NCBI RefSeq assembly: GCF_036924715.1
Contig: NZ_JAZHSB010000001.1
Coordinates: 5,447,001 to 5,511,000, forward strand
DNA from: Bradyrhizobium sp. AZCC 1721
Lineage (GTDB): Bacteria; Pseudomonadota; Alphaproteobacteria; Rhizobiales; Xanthobacteraceae
Reading direction: 5' to 3'
DNA length: 64,000 nucleotides
Each line of letters starts with the position of its first letter. The stretch's first letter is position 1. The translations under genes were made by a program, and so were the position numbers. Under the pieces are notes generated by a model, which searched no databases, was not told the origin of the DNA, and saw only the letters and a program-made list of their open reading frames with translations. Of the stretch, positions 53,566-62,696 are shown piece after piece.

Positions 53566-54560
53566 CGGCGCCTCTCGTCAAGGTCGAAGCCGTCGTCCGC
53601 AGCTATCGCATGCGAACCGGCATGTTCGGGCGTGTCACAGATGTGCGCGCGGTCGACGGCGTCTCGTTCGACATCCAACGCGGCGAAACACTCGGTCTCG
53701 TCGGCGAGTCCGGTTCCGGCAAGTCGACCACTGGGCGGATGGTTCTCGGGCTCGAAGCGCCCGACAGCGGCTCGGTCGCCTTCGAACGGGCGGCAATGAC
53801 GACGATCGGATCTCCGGCATGGCGCTCTCAACGTGCCCGCATGCAAATGATATTTCAGGACCCGCTCGGAGCACTCGATCGCCGCTGGACGATCGCGAGA
53901 CAAGTTCGCGAACCGTTCGACATCCACGCTATCGGTGACGATGCCTCCCGCGCAGCGCGCACCGACGAACTGCTCCGTTCGGTCGGCCTCTCGCACGATC
54001 AAGGGCTGCGATATCCGCACGAGCTCTCCGGCGGTCAGCGGCAACGGGCGGTAATTGCGCGAGCGCTGGCAACGCGGCCGGACTTCCTGGTCTGCGACGA
54101 ACCGGTCAGCGCGCTCGATGTATCGATCCAGGCCCAGGTCATCAACCTGCTGATCGACCTGCAGGCGGAACTAGGCCTCACCATGCTGTTCATCAGCCAC
54201 GACTTGCGCGTCGTGCGACAGATCAGCAGGCGGGTCGCGGTGATGTATCTTGGCCGTATCGTTGAGCTCGGCGACGCGGACCACCTCTTCGCCACCCCTC
54301 AGCACCCCTATACACGCGCGCTGGTCTCCGCATCGCCGGCACCAGGGCGACGCAGTAACAAGCGGATCGTTCTGACCGGCGATCCGCCAAATCCCGCCGC
54401 CCGTCCGCGCGGCTGCGCCTTTCACCCGCGCTGTTCTCACGCCTTCGCACGCTGCCGCGTGGAATCGCCGACACTCGTTGAGATCTCACCCGACCGCAGC
54501 GTTGCCTGCCATTTGATCGATACCGGGACCGTCCCGGCCGCCTCGGAGGCCGCCGCCTGA
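53562..54560 (+). CDS. ABC transporter ATP-binding protein, DppF-like
   Basis: A 332-residue second ATPase with Walker A GESGSGKST, signature LSGGQRQRAVIARAL, Walker B FLVCDEPVSALDV and the RPRGCAFHPRC C-terminal element. The start MTAPLVKVEAV overlaps the upstream stop as ATGA; the much longer open frame upstream only reads the DppD-like gene out of frame. Its last base is the first base of the permease start codon. Confidence 0.92.
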   Translation: MTAPLVKVEAVVRSYRMRTGMFGRVTDVRAVDGVSFDIQRGETLGLVGESGSGKSTTGRMVLGLEAPDSGSVAFERAAMTTIGSPAWRSQRARMQMIFQDPLGALDRRWTIARQVREPFDIHAIGDDASRAARTDELLRSVGLSHDQGLRYPHELSGGQRQRAVIARALATRPDFLVCDEPVSALDVSIQAQVINLLIDLQAELGLTMLFISHDLRVVRQISRRVAVMYLGRIVELGDADHLFATPQHPYTRALVSASPAPGRRSNKRIVLTGDPPNPAARPRGCAFHPRCSHAFARCRVESPTLVEISPDRSVACHLIDTGTVPAASEAAA

Positions 54561-55495
54561 TGCTGCGATTTTTCGCCGTCCGCATTGCCCGCGCAATGCT
54601 CACCATCACGCTGGTCGTCACCTTCGCCTTCGTCGTGCTGCGCCTTTCCGGTGATCCGGCGCTGATCATCATGGGACCGGAAGCGCCGCCGGAGGTGATC
54701 GCCGCCTTCCGCAAGGCCTGGGGACTCGATGACCCGATCTGGATGCAGTATCTCGACTATTTCGGGGCGATCGCTCGTGGCGAACTCGGCCGCTCGATGC
54801 GGGACGGGCGACCGGCGATCGAGCTGGTCGCGGAGCGGATTCCGGCGACGCTGGTTCTCACAATTCCAGCGCTGCTCCTCAAGCTTGGCATCGGCATTCC
54901 TGCCGGCATCCTTGCCGCGCTTTACCGCGGCAGCGTCATCGACCGCGTGGTGATGGCCGCGGCCGTGGCCGGCTTCACCGTCCCGAGCTTCGTTCTCGGC
55001 CTCGTGCTCGTCCTCATCTTCGCGGTACAGCTCGGCTGGTTACCCTCTGGTGGTCAGGATAGCTGGCGGCATGCCATCCTGCCCATCATCACGCTCGGTA
55101 TCGGCGGCGCTGCGGTGCTGGCGCGCTTCACCCGCAGCGCGATGCTGGAAGTGCTTGGTCAGCCCTATGTACGGACGGCATCGGCCAAGGGCCTCGCATG
55201 GCGCGCGGTCATCGCCCGGCATGCGCTGCCAAATGCGGCGATCCCCACCGTGACGATCGTCGGCTTTATGGTGGGGACGCTGATCGCCGGTGCCGTCGTC
55301 GTCGAAAGCGTATTTTCCTGGCCGGGCGTTGGCAGGCTGCTGGTGGTCGCGGTAGCCAACCGCGATCTCGCGGTGGTCCAATGTGTCCTGCTGCTGGTAG
55401 CTGCGACGATGGTCGCCTCAAATCTGGCCGTCGATTTCCTCTACGGATTCCTCGACCCGCGGCTGCGGACCGGAACACAGGCGGGAGCGCATTGA
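54560..55495 (+). CDS. ABC transporter permease, DppB-like
   Basis: A 311-residue permease with six hydrophobic segments. The N-terminal FFAVRIARAMLTITLVVTFAFVVLRLSGDPA is typical of DppB, and the EAA loop includes YVRTASAKGLAWRAVIARHALPNAAIPTVT. Together with the DppC-like protein it forms the pore. Its start overlaps the ATPase stop. Confidence 0.92.
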   Translation: MLRFFAVRIARAMLTITLVVTFAFVVLRLSGDPALIIMGPEAPPEVIAAFRKAWGLDDPIWMQYLDYFGAIARGELGRSMRDGRPAIELVAERIPATLVLTIPALLLKLGIGIPAGILAALYRGSVIDRVVMAAAVAGFTVPSFVLGLVLVLIFAVQLGWLPSGGQDSWRHAILPIITLGIGGAAVLARFTRSAMLEVLGQPYVRTASAKGLAWRAVIARHALPNAAIPTVTIVGFMVGTLIAGAVVVESVFSWPGVGRLLVVAVANRDLAVVQCVLLLVAATMVASNLAVDFLYGFLDPRLRTGTQAGAH

Positions 55496-55496
55496 G

Positions 55497-56360
55497 ATGG
55501 TCGACCTGTCGCTTCCGCAGCAGCGCGCCGCCCGTCGACGTCTCTCGCTGCCGAAAATTCCGACTGCGGTGGTGATGGCGATTGTCTGGATTCTAGCAAT
55601 CCTTGTCGTCGCACTGCTTGCAGACACCATCGCGCCCTACAGCCTGACCCGAATGGACCTGAAGAACCGGCTGTCGATGCCCGGCAATGCGGAGCATTGG
55701 CTTGGGACCGACGAACTCGGCCGCGATGTGCTCTCGCGCCTGCTATTCTCGATCCGGATTTCGTTGTTGATCGCCTTTGGCGCGACGGCGATCTCCGCCG
55801 TGCTTGGCACCTTGCTCGGCTTCCTGGCAGCGCATTTCCGCGGCCTGATCGAACAGATTGTGCTCATGCTGGCTGATTTTCAGGCCAGCATGCCGTTCCT
55901 GATCCTGGCGCTCGCCGTGCTGGCCTTCTTTGGCAGTTCGTTGCAGCTCCTCGTATGTCTCATGGGGCTCTATGGCTGGGAGCGCTACGCGCGGATTGCG
56001 CGCGGCCTTGCCATCTCGGCCGCGGCACAGGGCTATGCGGGAGCCATCAGGCAACTCGGCGCAACGCCGTCCCGGATCTATTTCCGGCACATTCTTCCCA
56101 ACATCGCATCTACCCTGATCGTCTCGAAGACGCTGGTATTCCCGGAAGTGATCCTGCTCGAATCCGGGCTGTCGTTTCTGGGCCTCGGCGTGCAGCCGCC
56201 AATGACCAGCCTCGGCAACATGGTCGGCTATGCCCGCGAATATCTTGGCCGCGCGCCGTGGATCATGCTTGCCCCGGCCACGACCATCGTCCTGACGACC
56301 CTTGCCGTCTCGATCATCGGCGACTGGCTGCGCGACAAGCTTGATCCAACCCTGAAATAG
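55497..56360 (+). CDS. ABC transporter permease, DppC-like
   Basis: A 287-residue permease. The conserved block GTDELGRDVLSRLLFSIRISLLIAFG is diagnostic of DppC/OppC, and the EAA loop is AGAIRQLGATPSRIYFRHILPNI. It begins 1 nt after the DppB-like stop and ends the transporter set, 23 nt before the phosphodiesterase gene. Confidence 0.92.
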   Translation: MVDLSLPQQRAARRRLSLPKIPTAVVMAIVWILAILVVALLADTIAPYSLTRMDLKNRLSMPGNAEHWLGTDELGRDVLSRLLFSIRISLLIAFGATAISAVLGTLLGFLAAHFRGLIEQIVLMLADFQASMPFLILALAVLAFFGSSLQLLVCLMGLYGWERYARIARGLAISAAAQGYAGAIRQLGATPSRIYFRHILPNIASTLIVSKTLVFPEVILLESGLSFLGLGVQPPMTSLGNMVGYAREYLGRAPWIMLAPATTIVLTTLAVSIIGDWLRDKLDPTLK

Positions 56361-56383
56361 CCCCTCTGCTTCCGGATATCGTC

Positions 56384-57652
56384 ATGCCCCACCCCATCGT
56401 CGTCACCGTCATTTGCGACGGCCACAGGCCGGATTTTGTCTCTGACGAGACGACCCCGCACATGGCTCGCCTAAGGCGTGCAGGAACGTGGTTCGCAAAT
56501 CACCGGGGAATTTTTCCATCGGCCACTCGCGCCTCCTCTGCCTCGATCGCCACCGGCTCATGGCCACGATCGCATGGCCTGCGCGGCAATACCGTCGCGC
56601 TGCCTGTGGTCGACGGGCATGAAGTCCATGACGCCGGCAAACCGGCGTTCTACGATACCTATCGCGATCACTTCGGCCGCCTGTTGGCGCGCCGATCATT
56701 GGCCGAACGCGTGGCACCTCTCAACGGCGCCGTCCTGTGCTCCAACGTCTCGCCCGGAGCGGCTTTCTTCCATGATTCGTACGGTCACGGAACCTTGCTG
56801 CATCGCGAGCTGTCTTACGCTCCGGGGCGACAGCCTCTCAAGGAGACGATCGATGCGCCGCCTGGAAGCATCGGTGATGCCTTGCTGACAGATCGCTTTC
56901 TTGCCGAGCTCGCCTCGAATCCGCCTTCGATCGCCACCTTGTGGTTATCCGAACCGGACAAGACGATGCACGCATTTCCACTTGGCTCGCCGGAGCATCT
57001 CCTCGCGCTGCGTGCGGTCGATGATCATGTCGGCGCGGTTGGTGAGGCAGTCGAACGGCTGCGGGATAACGGCCACGATGTTCTCCTTTTGATAGGCTCC
57101 GATCACGGACATGAATCCGTGACGGAAACAGTTCCGGTCGAGCGCCGACTGTTCGAGGCTGGATTCAAGAGTTCGCTCGAAAGCTCCGAAATTGCCGTCG
57201 CGCCGCAGGGCTCATCTGCTTTCATTCACTTTGGTGGCAGCGCATTGTCGCGCCGCGCCGAGGTCGCCTCCTGGCTCGGCGAACAGCCCTGGGCTGGCCG
57301 CATCATATCCGGCGAGGACCTTGCCGAACTGGGCCAGATCCCCGGCGACGATCTGCTGGCCGTCGATATGGCGAAGAGCTCGGGCTCAAACAGCAACGGC
57401 GTTCCCGGCCTGACCGCCATGGCGGTGCGGTTTTCCGAACAGGAGGACGCGACCCGTCGAGACCGCGGTATGCATGGCGGTCTGGGCGCTTACGAAACGC
57501 AACCAACGCTGATCGCAGTAGGGCGTGGCTTTGAGGCAGGCGCGTCGTACACGAGAACGAGCCGCATCATCGACATCGCGCCGATGGCACTGGCGCATCT
57601 CGAACTTCCTTTGGACGAGCTCGACGGAACTGCGCTGCAGAAGTGGCCGTAG
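56384..57652 (+). CDS. Alkaline phosphatase superfamily phosphodiesterase (NPP type)
   Basis: A 422-residue metal enzyme without a signal peptide, so cytoplasmic. The NPP set is complete: D12 in VICDGHRPD, nucleophile T48 in IFPSATRASSASIATG, D192 and H196 in SEPDKTMH, D240 and H241 in IGSDHGHES, and H364 in GMHGGLG. Relatives hydrolyse phosphodiesters, pyrophosphates or phosphonoacetate. As the last gene after a Dpp-type importer it probably cleaves the imported compound. Together with the TIM-barrel gene at the front this suggests uptake of a sugar- or polyol-containing phosphodiester. Confidence 0.85.
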   Translation: MPHPIVVTVICDGHRPDFVSDETTPHMARLRRAGTWFANHRGIFPSATRASSASIATGSWPRSHGLRGNTVALPVVDGHEVHDAGKPAFYDTYRDHFGRLLARRSLAERVAPLNGAVLCSNVSPGAAFFHDSYGHGTLLHRELSYAPGRQPLKETIDAPPGSIGDALLTDRFLAELASNPPSIATLWLSEPDKTMHAFPLGSPEHLLALRAVDDHVGAVGEAVERLRDNGHDVLLLIGSDHGHESVTETVPVERRLFEAGFKSSLESSEIAVAPQGSSAFIHFGGSALSRRAEVASWLGEQPWAGRIISGEDLAELGQIPGDDLLAVDMAKSSGSNSNGVPGLTAMAVRFSEQEDATRRDRGMHGGLGAYETQPTLIAVGRGFEAGASYTRTSRIIDIAPMALAHLELPLDELDGTALQKWP

Positions 57653-57841
57653 CCCCGTGCACACGCTCCGCCGCCGTCAAGCACGCGCCCCCCAAATTGC
57701 GCCAACGCCATGGAGATAAGACGATATGGTCAGCATGACGCGCGACGCCGTTTAGTTCGATTCTCGACCGAGCTTCAGAAGCTCCATTTCGGCTGAGAAC
57801 AGAGCTGTTTACCTAACGAACTCAGGACCTTGAGCCGCTGG
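57653..57841. other. Short intergenic region left of tRNA-Gln
   Basis: 189 nt with no supported gene, no T-rich terminator for the cluster to its left and no duplicate of the tRNA 3' end that would mark an integrated island. Confidence 0.5.
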
Positions 57842-57913
57842 CTGGGGCGGGAGGGATCGAACCTCCGAATGGCGGAATCAAAATCCGCTGCCTTACCGCT
57901 TGGCTACGCCCCA
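57842..57913 (-). tRNA. tRNA-Gln (anticodon TTG)
   Basis: A complete cloverleaf: 7-bp acceptor stem TGGGGCG/CGCCCCA, D arm GCC...GGC, anticodon arm GCGGA-TTTTGAT-TCCGC with anticodon TTG, and T arm GGAGG-TTCGATC-CCTCC. The discriminator base is G and the CCA tail is not encoded. It reads CAA (and CAG) codons. Confidence 0.95.
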
Positions 57914-57969
57914 AAAGGCCTGGCCGGGACACGGGGCCGATCGATGCAATCCGTGCCCGGCACCGCCGG

Positions 57970-57996
57970 TCTATAGAGGGAGCCCCGCCATTTCAA
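57970..57996 (-). promoter_or_regulatory. Putative tRNA-Gln promoter
   Basis: On the minus strand TTGAAA (57991-57996) and TATAGA (57970-57975) are separated by 15 nt, a housekeeping-type promoter with short spacing, about 57 nt upstream of the mature tRNA 5' end. Confidence 0.45.
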
Positions 57997-58203
57997 CAGG
58001 CAGCGGGGGCGAATTTCACCCAAAATCAGCTCCCTCGACGTGCCCCTCCATAAAGGGTCACTATAAAGGGTCACTGCTTCGGGTCTCCCGAGCCGGTTTC
58101 TCGCGCCCGGGCGGGAGCGATACCGCCCACCGGAGAGTTGAGAGAACCCCGGTTTCGTGGGAAGACGGCGGCAGCTCACTAGCCAAAAAGCGAGATTTTC
58201 GTC
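57997..58203. other. Leader/intergenic region before acyl-CoA dehydrogenase
   Basis: Contains an exact 13-nt tandem duplication (58050-58075) and a GC-rich stretch able to fold: CCGGTTTCTC (from 58092) can pair with GAGAACCCCGG near 58145, with smaller stems inside. It may be the promoter and a structured leader of the acyl-CoA dehydrogenase gene. No known riboswitch class is recognised. Confidence 0.4.
58050..58075 (+). repeat. 13-nt tandem duplication
   Basis: ATAAAGGGTCACT occurs twice back to back. It could be a pair of regulator half-sites (GGGTCACT, 13-nt spacing) or a simple slippage duplication. The second copy includes TATAAA, a possible -10 box. Confidence 0.8.
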
Positions 58204-59985
58204 ATGACTTACCGCGCGCCGATCTCCGACATCCTGCTCGCGCTCAACCACGGTGCCGGCCTGCAGGCGGCCGTGAAGGCCGGCCATTACGGCGATTTCG
58301 ACGCCGAGATCGCCGCCGCCGTGCTGGAGGAAGCCGGCAAATTCGCCGGCGACGTGCTGGCGCCGCTGAACCGGGTGGGCGACGAACACGGCATCAAGCT
58401 TGCCGACAACAAGGTGACGACCGCGCCTGGCTGGCCCGATGCCTACCAGCGCTGGGCCGCCGCCGGGTGGAACGCGGTATCGGGCCCCGAAGCGTTTGGC
58501 GGCCAGGGCTTGCCGCTCGCCATCAACGCCGCCTGCACCGAAATCTGGAGCGCGTCGAACATCGCCTTCGGCCTCTGCCCGCTGCTCACGCTCTCGGCGA
58601 TCGAGGCGCTCGACGCCCATGGCAGCGAGGAACTGAAAAAGATCTATCTGCAAAAACTCGTGTCCGGCGAATGGACCGGCACCATGCAGCTCACCGAGCC
58701 GCAGGCCGGCTCCGACGTCGGCGCGCTGCGCACCCGTGCCGAACGCGCCGGCGACGGCACCTACCGCATCAAGGGCAGCAAGATATTCATCACCTATGGC
58801 GACCACGACATGACCGACAACATCGTGCATTTCGTGCTGGCGCGCCTGCCCGATGCGCCCGCGGGCACCAAGGGGATTTCGCTGTTTTTGATTCCGAAAT
58901 TCCTCGTCAATGCCGACGGCTCGCTCGGGAAGCGCAACGACATCTATCCGTCCGGCGTCGAGCACAAGCTCGGCATGCACGCCTCCCCCACCTGCACCAT
59001 GACGATGGGCGATCATGGCGGCGCCATAGGCTACCTGATCGGCGAGGAAAACAAGGGCATGCTCTGCATGTTCACAATGATGAACCAGGCCCGCCTCGGC
59101 GTCGGCCTCGAAGGCGTCGGCATTGCGGACCGCGCCTATCAGCAGGCGCTGGCCTTCGCGCAAGAACGTAAACAGGGCCGCGCGATCGGCAAGAAGGGCG
59201 ACGGGCTCGATCCGATCATCGTGCATCCCGACGTCAAGCGCATGCTGTTGCAGATGCGCAGCATGACGGCCGCGGCGCGCTCGATCTGCTACGCGACGGC
59301 AGTAGCGCTCGATATCTCCGCTCGCGCCAAGGACCCGAAGGTACGCGCCGATGCGGCCGCGCGCGGCGCGCTGCTGACGCCGATCGCAAAGGCATTCTCC
59401 ACCGATATCGGCAACGAGGTGACGTATTTCGGCGTGCAGATTCATGGCGGCATGGGCTTCATCGAGGAGACCGGCGCCGCGCAGCATTATCGCGACGCGC
59501 GCATCACCTCGATCTACGAGGGCACCAACGGCATCCAGTCGATCGACCTCGTCACGCGCAAACTCGCGGCGAATGGCGGCGCATCGGTGTGGGCGCTGCT
59601 CGATGAACTCAACGGCATCGTCAAGCAGGTCGAAACCTCGAACGATCCCGCCTTCGGCACGACCGGCGCGAAGCTGCGCGAGGCGCTCGGCTCGCTCGAG
59701 CGCGCCAGCAAGTGGCTCCTGGAGCGCGTGGCGTCTGCGCCGAACGACGCGCTCGCCGGCGCCACGCCTTATCTGCGCCTGTTCGGCTCGACGCTCGGCG
59801 GCTGCATGCTGGCCGGCGAAGCGCTGGCCGCGAAGAGCCATGGCGATGCCGGCGATCCGCAGCGCTACGTGACGGTTGCGCGGTTCTTTGCGGAAAATAT
59901 TACCGTGCAGGCGGGATCGCTGGAGAAGACGGTGACCGACAGCGCCGATGCGGTGAACGGCGCGGACGCGGCATTGCTGGGGTAA
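58204..59985 (+). CDS. Acyl-CoA dehydrogenase, DmdC-like (~65 kDa class)
   Basis: A 593-residue flavoenzyme, longer than the usual ~380-residue acyl-CoA dehydrogenases because of the extra C-terminal domain of the DmdC/FadE5 group. LTEPQAGSDVGALRT is the flavin-binding block. The catalytic base is E439 in SIYEGTNGIQ, and HGGMGFIEE lies just before. It introduces a double bond into an acyl-CoA. DmdC itself acts on 3-methylmercaptopropionyl-CoA, but related enzymes take medium or long fatty acyl-CoAs, and no Dmd partners are near. It appears to be a single-gene unit. Confidence 0.9.
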   Translation: MTYRAPISDILLALNHGAGLQAAVKAGHYGDFDAEIAAAVLEEAGKFAGDVLAPLNRVGDEHGIKLADNKVTTAPGWPDAYQRWAAAGWNAVSGPEAFGGQGLPLAINAACTEIWSASNIAFGLCPLLTLSAIEALDAHGSEELKKIYLQKLVSGEWTGTMQLTEPQAGSDVGALRTRAERAGDGTYRIKGSKIFITYGDHDMTDNIVHFVLARLPDAPAGTKGISLFLIPKFLVNADGSLGKRNDIYPSGVEHKLGMHASPTCTMTMGDHGGAIGYLIGEENKGMLCMFTMMNQARLGVGLEGVGIADRAYQQALAFAQERKQGRAIGKKGDGLDPIIVHPDVKRMLLQMRSMTAAARSICYATAVALDISARAKDPKVRADAAARGALLTPIAKAFSTDIGNEVTYFGVQIHGGMGFIEETGAAQHYRDARITSIYEGTNGIQSIDLVTRKLAANGGASVWALLDELNGIVKQVETSNDPAFGTTGAKLREALGSLERASKWLLERVASAPNDALAGATPYLRLFGSTLGGCMLAGEALAAKSHGDAGDPQRYVTVARFFAENITVQAGSLEKTVTDSADAVNGADAALLG

Positions 59986-60185
59986 GTCCCTGTCGGTACC
60001 GCACACAAGTCCCAAAAATACACAATAAGTTCCATTGTGCCGCTCGTGGTTTTGAAGCAACACCCTTAAAAAAACAGATAATCCCGTACTCTCCGGCCGT
60101 TGCGCATTGATTTCGCAATCCGAAGAATGAACCCTGTCGCGTGCTTGTGTAATCAGGCTCATGCGGAGCCTTGGGAGGCCGGATC

Positions 60186-61463
60186 ATGGACCCCTGGCAA
60201 TTGGCGACGACGGCGCAGCGCCGCATCAACGTTCTCGCGGCCCTGGCTCTCGTGAGCTGGATTCTCGTTTGTCTCGCTGGCTTCGATTCGGCTTCCACCG
60301 AACGCGTCAGCGTTTCTGTCGTCCGCGCTTCCACCAAGAATGCTGCTGCTTCCATCGAGAAGGCCGAGGCGCCTTCAGTCGTGGAACGTCAAGAGCCATC
60401 TCTCACCGCAACCGCCGCGCCTACGCACACGCCGCCTGTGATCGCCCTGGCAAGCGCCGCCATCGATGCCATCGATGTGCCGATCCCTATCGCATCCGTG
60501 ATCGAGAAAGCGCCTGACACAACGAAAGCTCCTGATACGTCGAAAGCTCCTGACACGACCGCGAGCTCGGATGAGCCGAAACCTGTTGTCGTGGCCGCGC
60601 TGACCGATCCGGCGGAGATACTGCCGCCGGAAGTTTCTTCCGCCGAGGTTGCGACGACGATCACGCCCGATTCCGCACCCGACAATGCCGTGCAGGCTGT
60701 GCGCACCATCGAAATCAACGAGGAATGCCTGGTCGCGGAGCCCTGCATCGATCGCTATTTGTGGGCTCTCTACGAGCGCGCGCCCAAGATCGACGCCATC
60801 AAGGTGCATGAGCGGAGGAAAGTGACGGTCAAGCGGAAGGGCAAGACGGTGACTGTCACCAAAACCTTTACCAGGCGTGTCGACGAGGATTTTACGTGGA
60901 AGGACCCGAAGGCCGCGGAAAGAGCCGGCATGACCATGATGGACTACGTGATCGGCGGCATGGACAAGAGCTTCAAGCTAAAGCTCTTTCATATGCTCCA
61001 CGCGGCCGAGCAGGCCGGGCTCTCGCCCGGCATCACCAGCGCATTTCGCGATGACTACCGTCAAGCAATCGCCAGCGGCCTGAAGGCGGCAAGCGATCGG
61101 TCTTACCATGGCGGGAGTTTGCGTGGCGGCTACGGCCGCGGACTCGCGGCTGACCTGGTGAGCGTCAAGGGCGCAAGCCGGGCGCAGCGATGGGTCTCCA
61201 CGGAAAAGTTCTGGAAATGGATCGACGAGCACGGCAAGGAATTTGGAATCGGACGGCCCTACCTCGACCGGGATCCGCCGCACGTCGGTCCGATCGACGG
61301 CAAGGAGTACGCCTCTCGCCGCGGCGGAACGAAGACGCAAGACGCGCAAGCGAGTGCAAAGAAGCGCGTCCGTGTGACCGCACGGCACGATCACAAGCGG
61401 CACGATCACAAGGCAGCAAAACCGGCGAAGACCGCGAAATTGTCGAAAGGCAGGACCATGTAA
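60186..61463 (+). CDS. Hypothetical envelope protein with M15-like C-terminal domain
   Basis: A 425-residue protein. A short cytoplasmic N-terminus is followed by one hydrophobic segment (about 17-34) and then a ~130-residue low-complexity Pro/Ala/Thr/Asp linker. A folded region (about 190-380) contains SAFRDDYRQAIASGLKAASDRSYHGGS and RDPPHVGPIDG, which resemble the His/Asp metal-binding segments of peptidase M15/VanY-type peptidoglycan enzymes. The tail is basic (RHDHKRHDHK, many KxAK repeats). It is probably anchored in the inner membrane facing the periplasm. The ATG with GGGAGG upstream is used. Catalytic activity is unproven. Confidence 0.65.
   Translation: MDPWQLATTAQRRINVLAALALVSWILVCLAGFDSASTERVSVSVVRASTKNAAASIEKAEAPSVVERQEPSLTATAAPTHTPPVIALASAAIDAIDVPIPIASVIEKAPDTTKAPDTSKAPDTTASSDEPKPVVVAALTDPAEILPPEVSSAEVATTITPDSAPDNAVQAVRTIEINEECLVAEPCIDRYLWALYERAPKIDAIKVHERRKVTVKRKGKTVTVTKTFTRRVDEDFTWKDPKAAERAGMTMMDYVIGGMDKSFKLKLFHMLHAAEQAGLSPGITSAFRDDYRQAIASGLKAASDRSYHGGSLRGGYGRGLAADLVSVKGASRAQRWVSTEKFWKWIDEHGKEFGIGRPYLDRDPPHVGPIDGKEYASRRGGTKTQDAQASAKKRVRVTARHDHKRHDHKAAKPAKTAKLSKGRTM
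60510..60563 (+). repeat. Tandem 18-nt coding repeat
   Basis: Three 18-nt units encode APDTTK-APDTSK-APDTTA in the linker of the M15-like protein. The third unit diverges in its last triplet. This is a typical slippage-prone spacer region whose copy number may vary between strains. Confidence 0.8.
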
Positions 61464-61559
61464 CCGGTCCAAGGGACGCGCTTACCGCCATTGGCAGGAA
61501 GCGCGTAGCCCGCATGACCTCAGCGACATGCGGGACCGAATGAAGTTGACGTGTACTCC

Positions 61560-62696
61560 TTAGCGTCGCGAACTGGCCGCAGCGACCGTCAAGGCGATCG
61601 CTGCGGGATCGCAGCAGAGCACCATCAACAATATCAGCCAGCGAACCGCGGCTTCGGGTGCGGCACCGACCATCATCGCGAGATACTGGATCGGTCCTGC
61701 GGATGCCTCGATGCGCGAACGTTCGCCGGCCAGCGCCGCGCGTTGCGCCTGCAGTCCAACCAGCGTTGCGGTGGCCGTCTGGCGCTGCGTATCCAGCCCG
61801 TCCCGCGTCGCGCGCTCCTGTGTTGCGATGTTGATAGCCCGCGTCACCCGGCCGCGCCGTGTCGATTCATCCACGGCACGGTCGATTTGCGCGATGCGGT
61901 TGGCCAAATCGGCCACGACAGCCGATTGCGCCGAGACGCGGGCGTCGAGCGATTCGATGCGCTCGGTGACGCCGGAGCGCGCCGTGGCCGCGACGCTGAC
62001 ATGCGCCTCGACCAGCTTGCCGAACACGCCGGCGGCGTTGATCAGCGCAAGCCCTGCAACGAGCGCGACCATGACGAAACGCATTTTCCAGTTGGTCCGG
62101 CGCCAATGCGCCGCCAGCCATCCGGCGATCACCAGCTTGCCGGCCTCCATCGTGGCGGCAAGCACCATCACGGCAACCGGATCACCGGGAAATATTTCGG
62201 CCATGCCAGCGACTGAAAAATAGGCCGCAACCGTTGCCAGCGCGAGGGCCGCGGCAATGGCAAAGGTCCGGCTGGTGCGCTCGCTCCTTGGTGGGGCGGG
62301 AACGGGAGAAACGATCTCAGGCACAGCAGGCGCGGCGGAAACCGGCGGTGGCTCAAGCGGCGCGCTGGGCACCTCCGGCTCGCTACCGATCTCAGTAGCC
62401 TTGACTTCCGTTGCCTGGTCTTCCGTTGCTTTGACTTCCGTTGCCTTGGCCTTAGTCGCCCTGCCGGCCTTGGCACGCCCCGCCGCTGGAGCGGAGCGGC
62501 CACGTTTCTTTGCTGCTGGGGGCGTCTTGCCGGACGGTTCAGTGCTGAACTCTTCCGCCGGTGTCGCCACCAATCTGGGGGCGCGAGGTGAGGCATTGGC
62601 CCAGGCATCAAGCTGATGCCTGATGCGCGCAGCATCATTGTCGCCGTCCGTCAGTTCGGTCGCGGAGATCGCTCGCGTGGTTGCACGGCCTGTCAT
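61560..62696 (-). CDS. Hypothetical coiled-coil membrane protein
   Basis: A 378-residue protein of unknown function. The first ~140 residues are hydrophilic, rich in Ala/Lys/Pro, with a KATEV-type repeat. Three hydrophobic segments follow (about 145-165, 172-195 and 205-230, the second containing ATMEAGKLVIAGW). A ~100-residue alpha-helical coiled-coil stretch follows (TERIESLDARVSAQSAVVADL...), then a final hydrophobic segment (about 345-375). The ATG overlaps the stop of a 30-codon ORF upstream (ATGA). Membrane proteins of this plan occur in phage-like and chromosomal settings, but no family is firmly recognised. Confidence 0.7.
   Translation of the reverse strand: MTGRATTRAISATELTDGDNDAARIRHQLDAWANASPRAPRLVATPAEEFSTEPSGKTPPAAKKRGRSAPAAGRAKAGRATKAKATEVKATEDQATEVKATEIGSEPEVPSAPLEPPPVSAAPAVPEIVSPVPAPPRSERTSRTFAIAAALALATVAAYFSVAGMAEIFPGDPVAVMVLAATMEAGKLVIAGWLAAHWRRTNWKMRFVMVALVAGLALINAAGVFGKLVEAHVSVAATARSGVTERIESLDARVSAQSAVVADLANRIAQIDRAVDESTRRGRVTRAINIATQERATRDGLDTQRQTATATLVGLQAQRAALAGERSRIEASAGPIQYLAMMVGAAPEAAVRWLILLMVLCCDPAAIALTVAAASSRR
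62398..62457 (-). repeat. Tandem 15-nt coding repeat
   Basis: Three clear and one degenerate 15-nt units encode KATEV/QATED-type pentapeptides in the cytoplasmic region of the coiled-coil membrane protein. Units differ at only a few positions, indicating recent slippage. Confidence 0.75.

Noticed and set aside
57842..57913. tRNA-Gln as an integration site for an island
   Set aside because: I found no duplicate of the tRNA 3' end, no integrase and no composition change on either side within the window.
57997..58203. Known riboswitch (SAM-II, cobalamin) upstream of the acyl-CoA dehydrogenase
   Set aside because: The stems are suggestive but the conserved motifs of those classes are absent.
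57904..60162. 752-codon minus-strand open frame
   Set aside because: It is antisense to the acyl-CoA dehydrogenase and part of the tRNA-Gln region. The translation is Arg/Gly/His-rich low-quality sequence, as expected for the complement of GC3-rich coding DNA.
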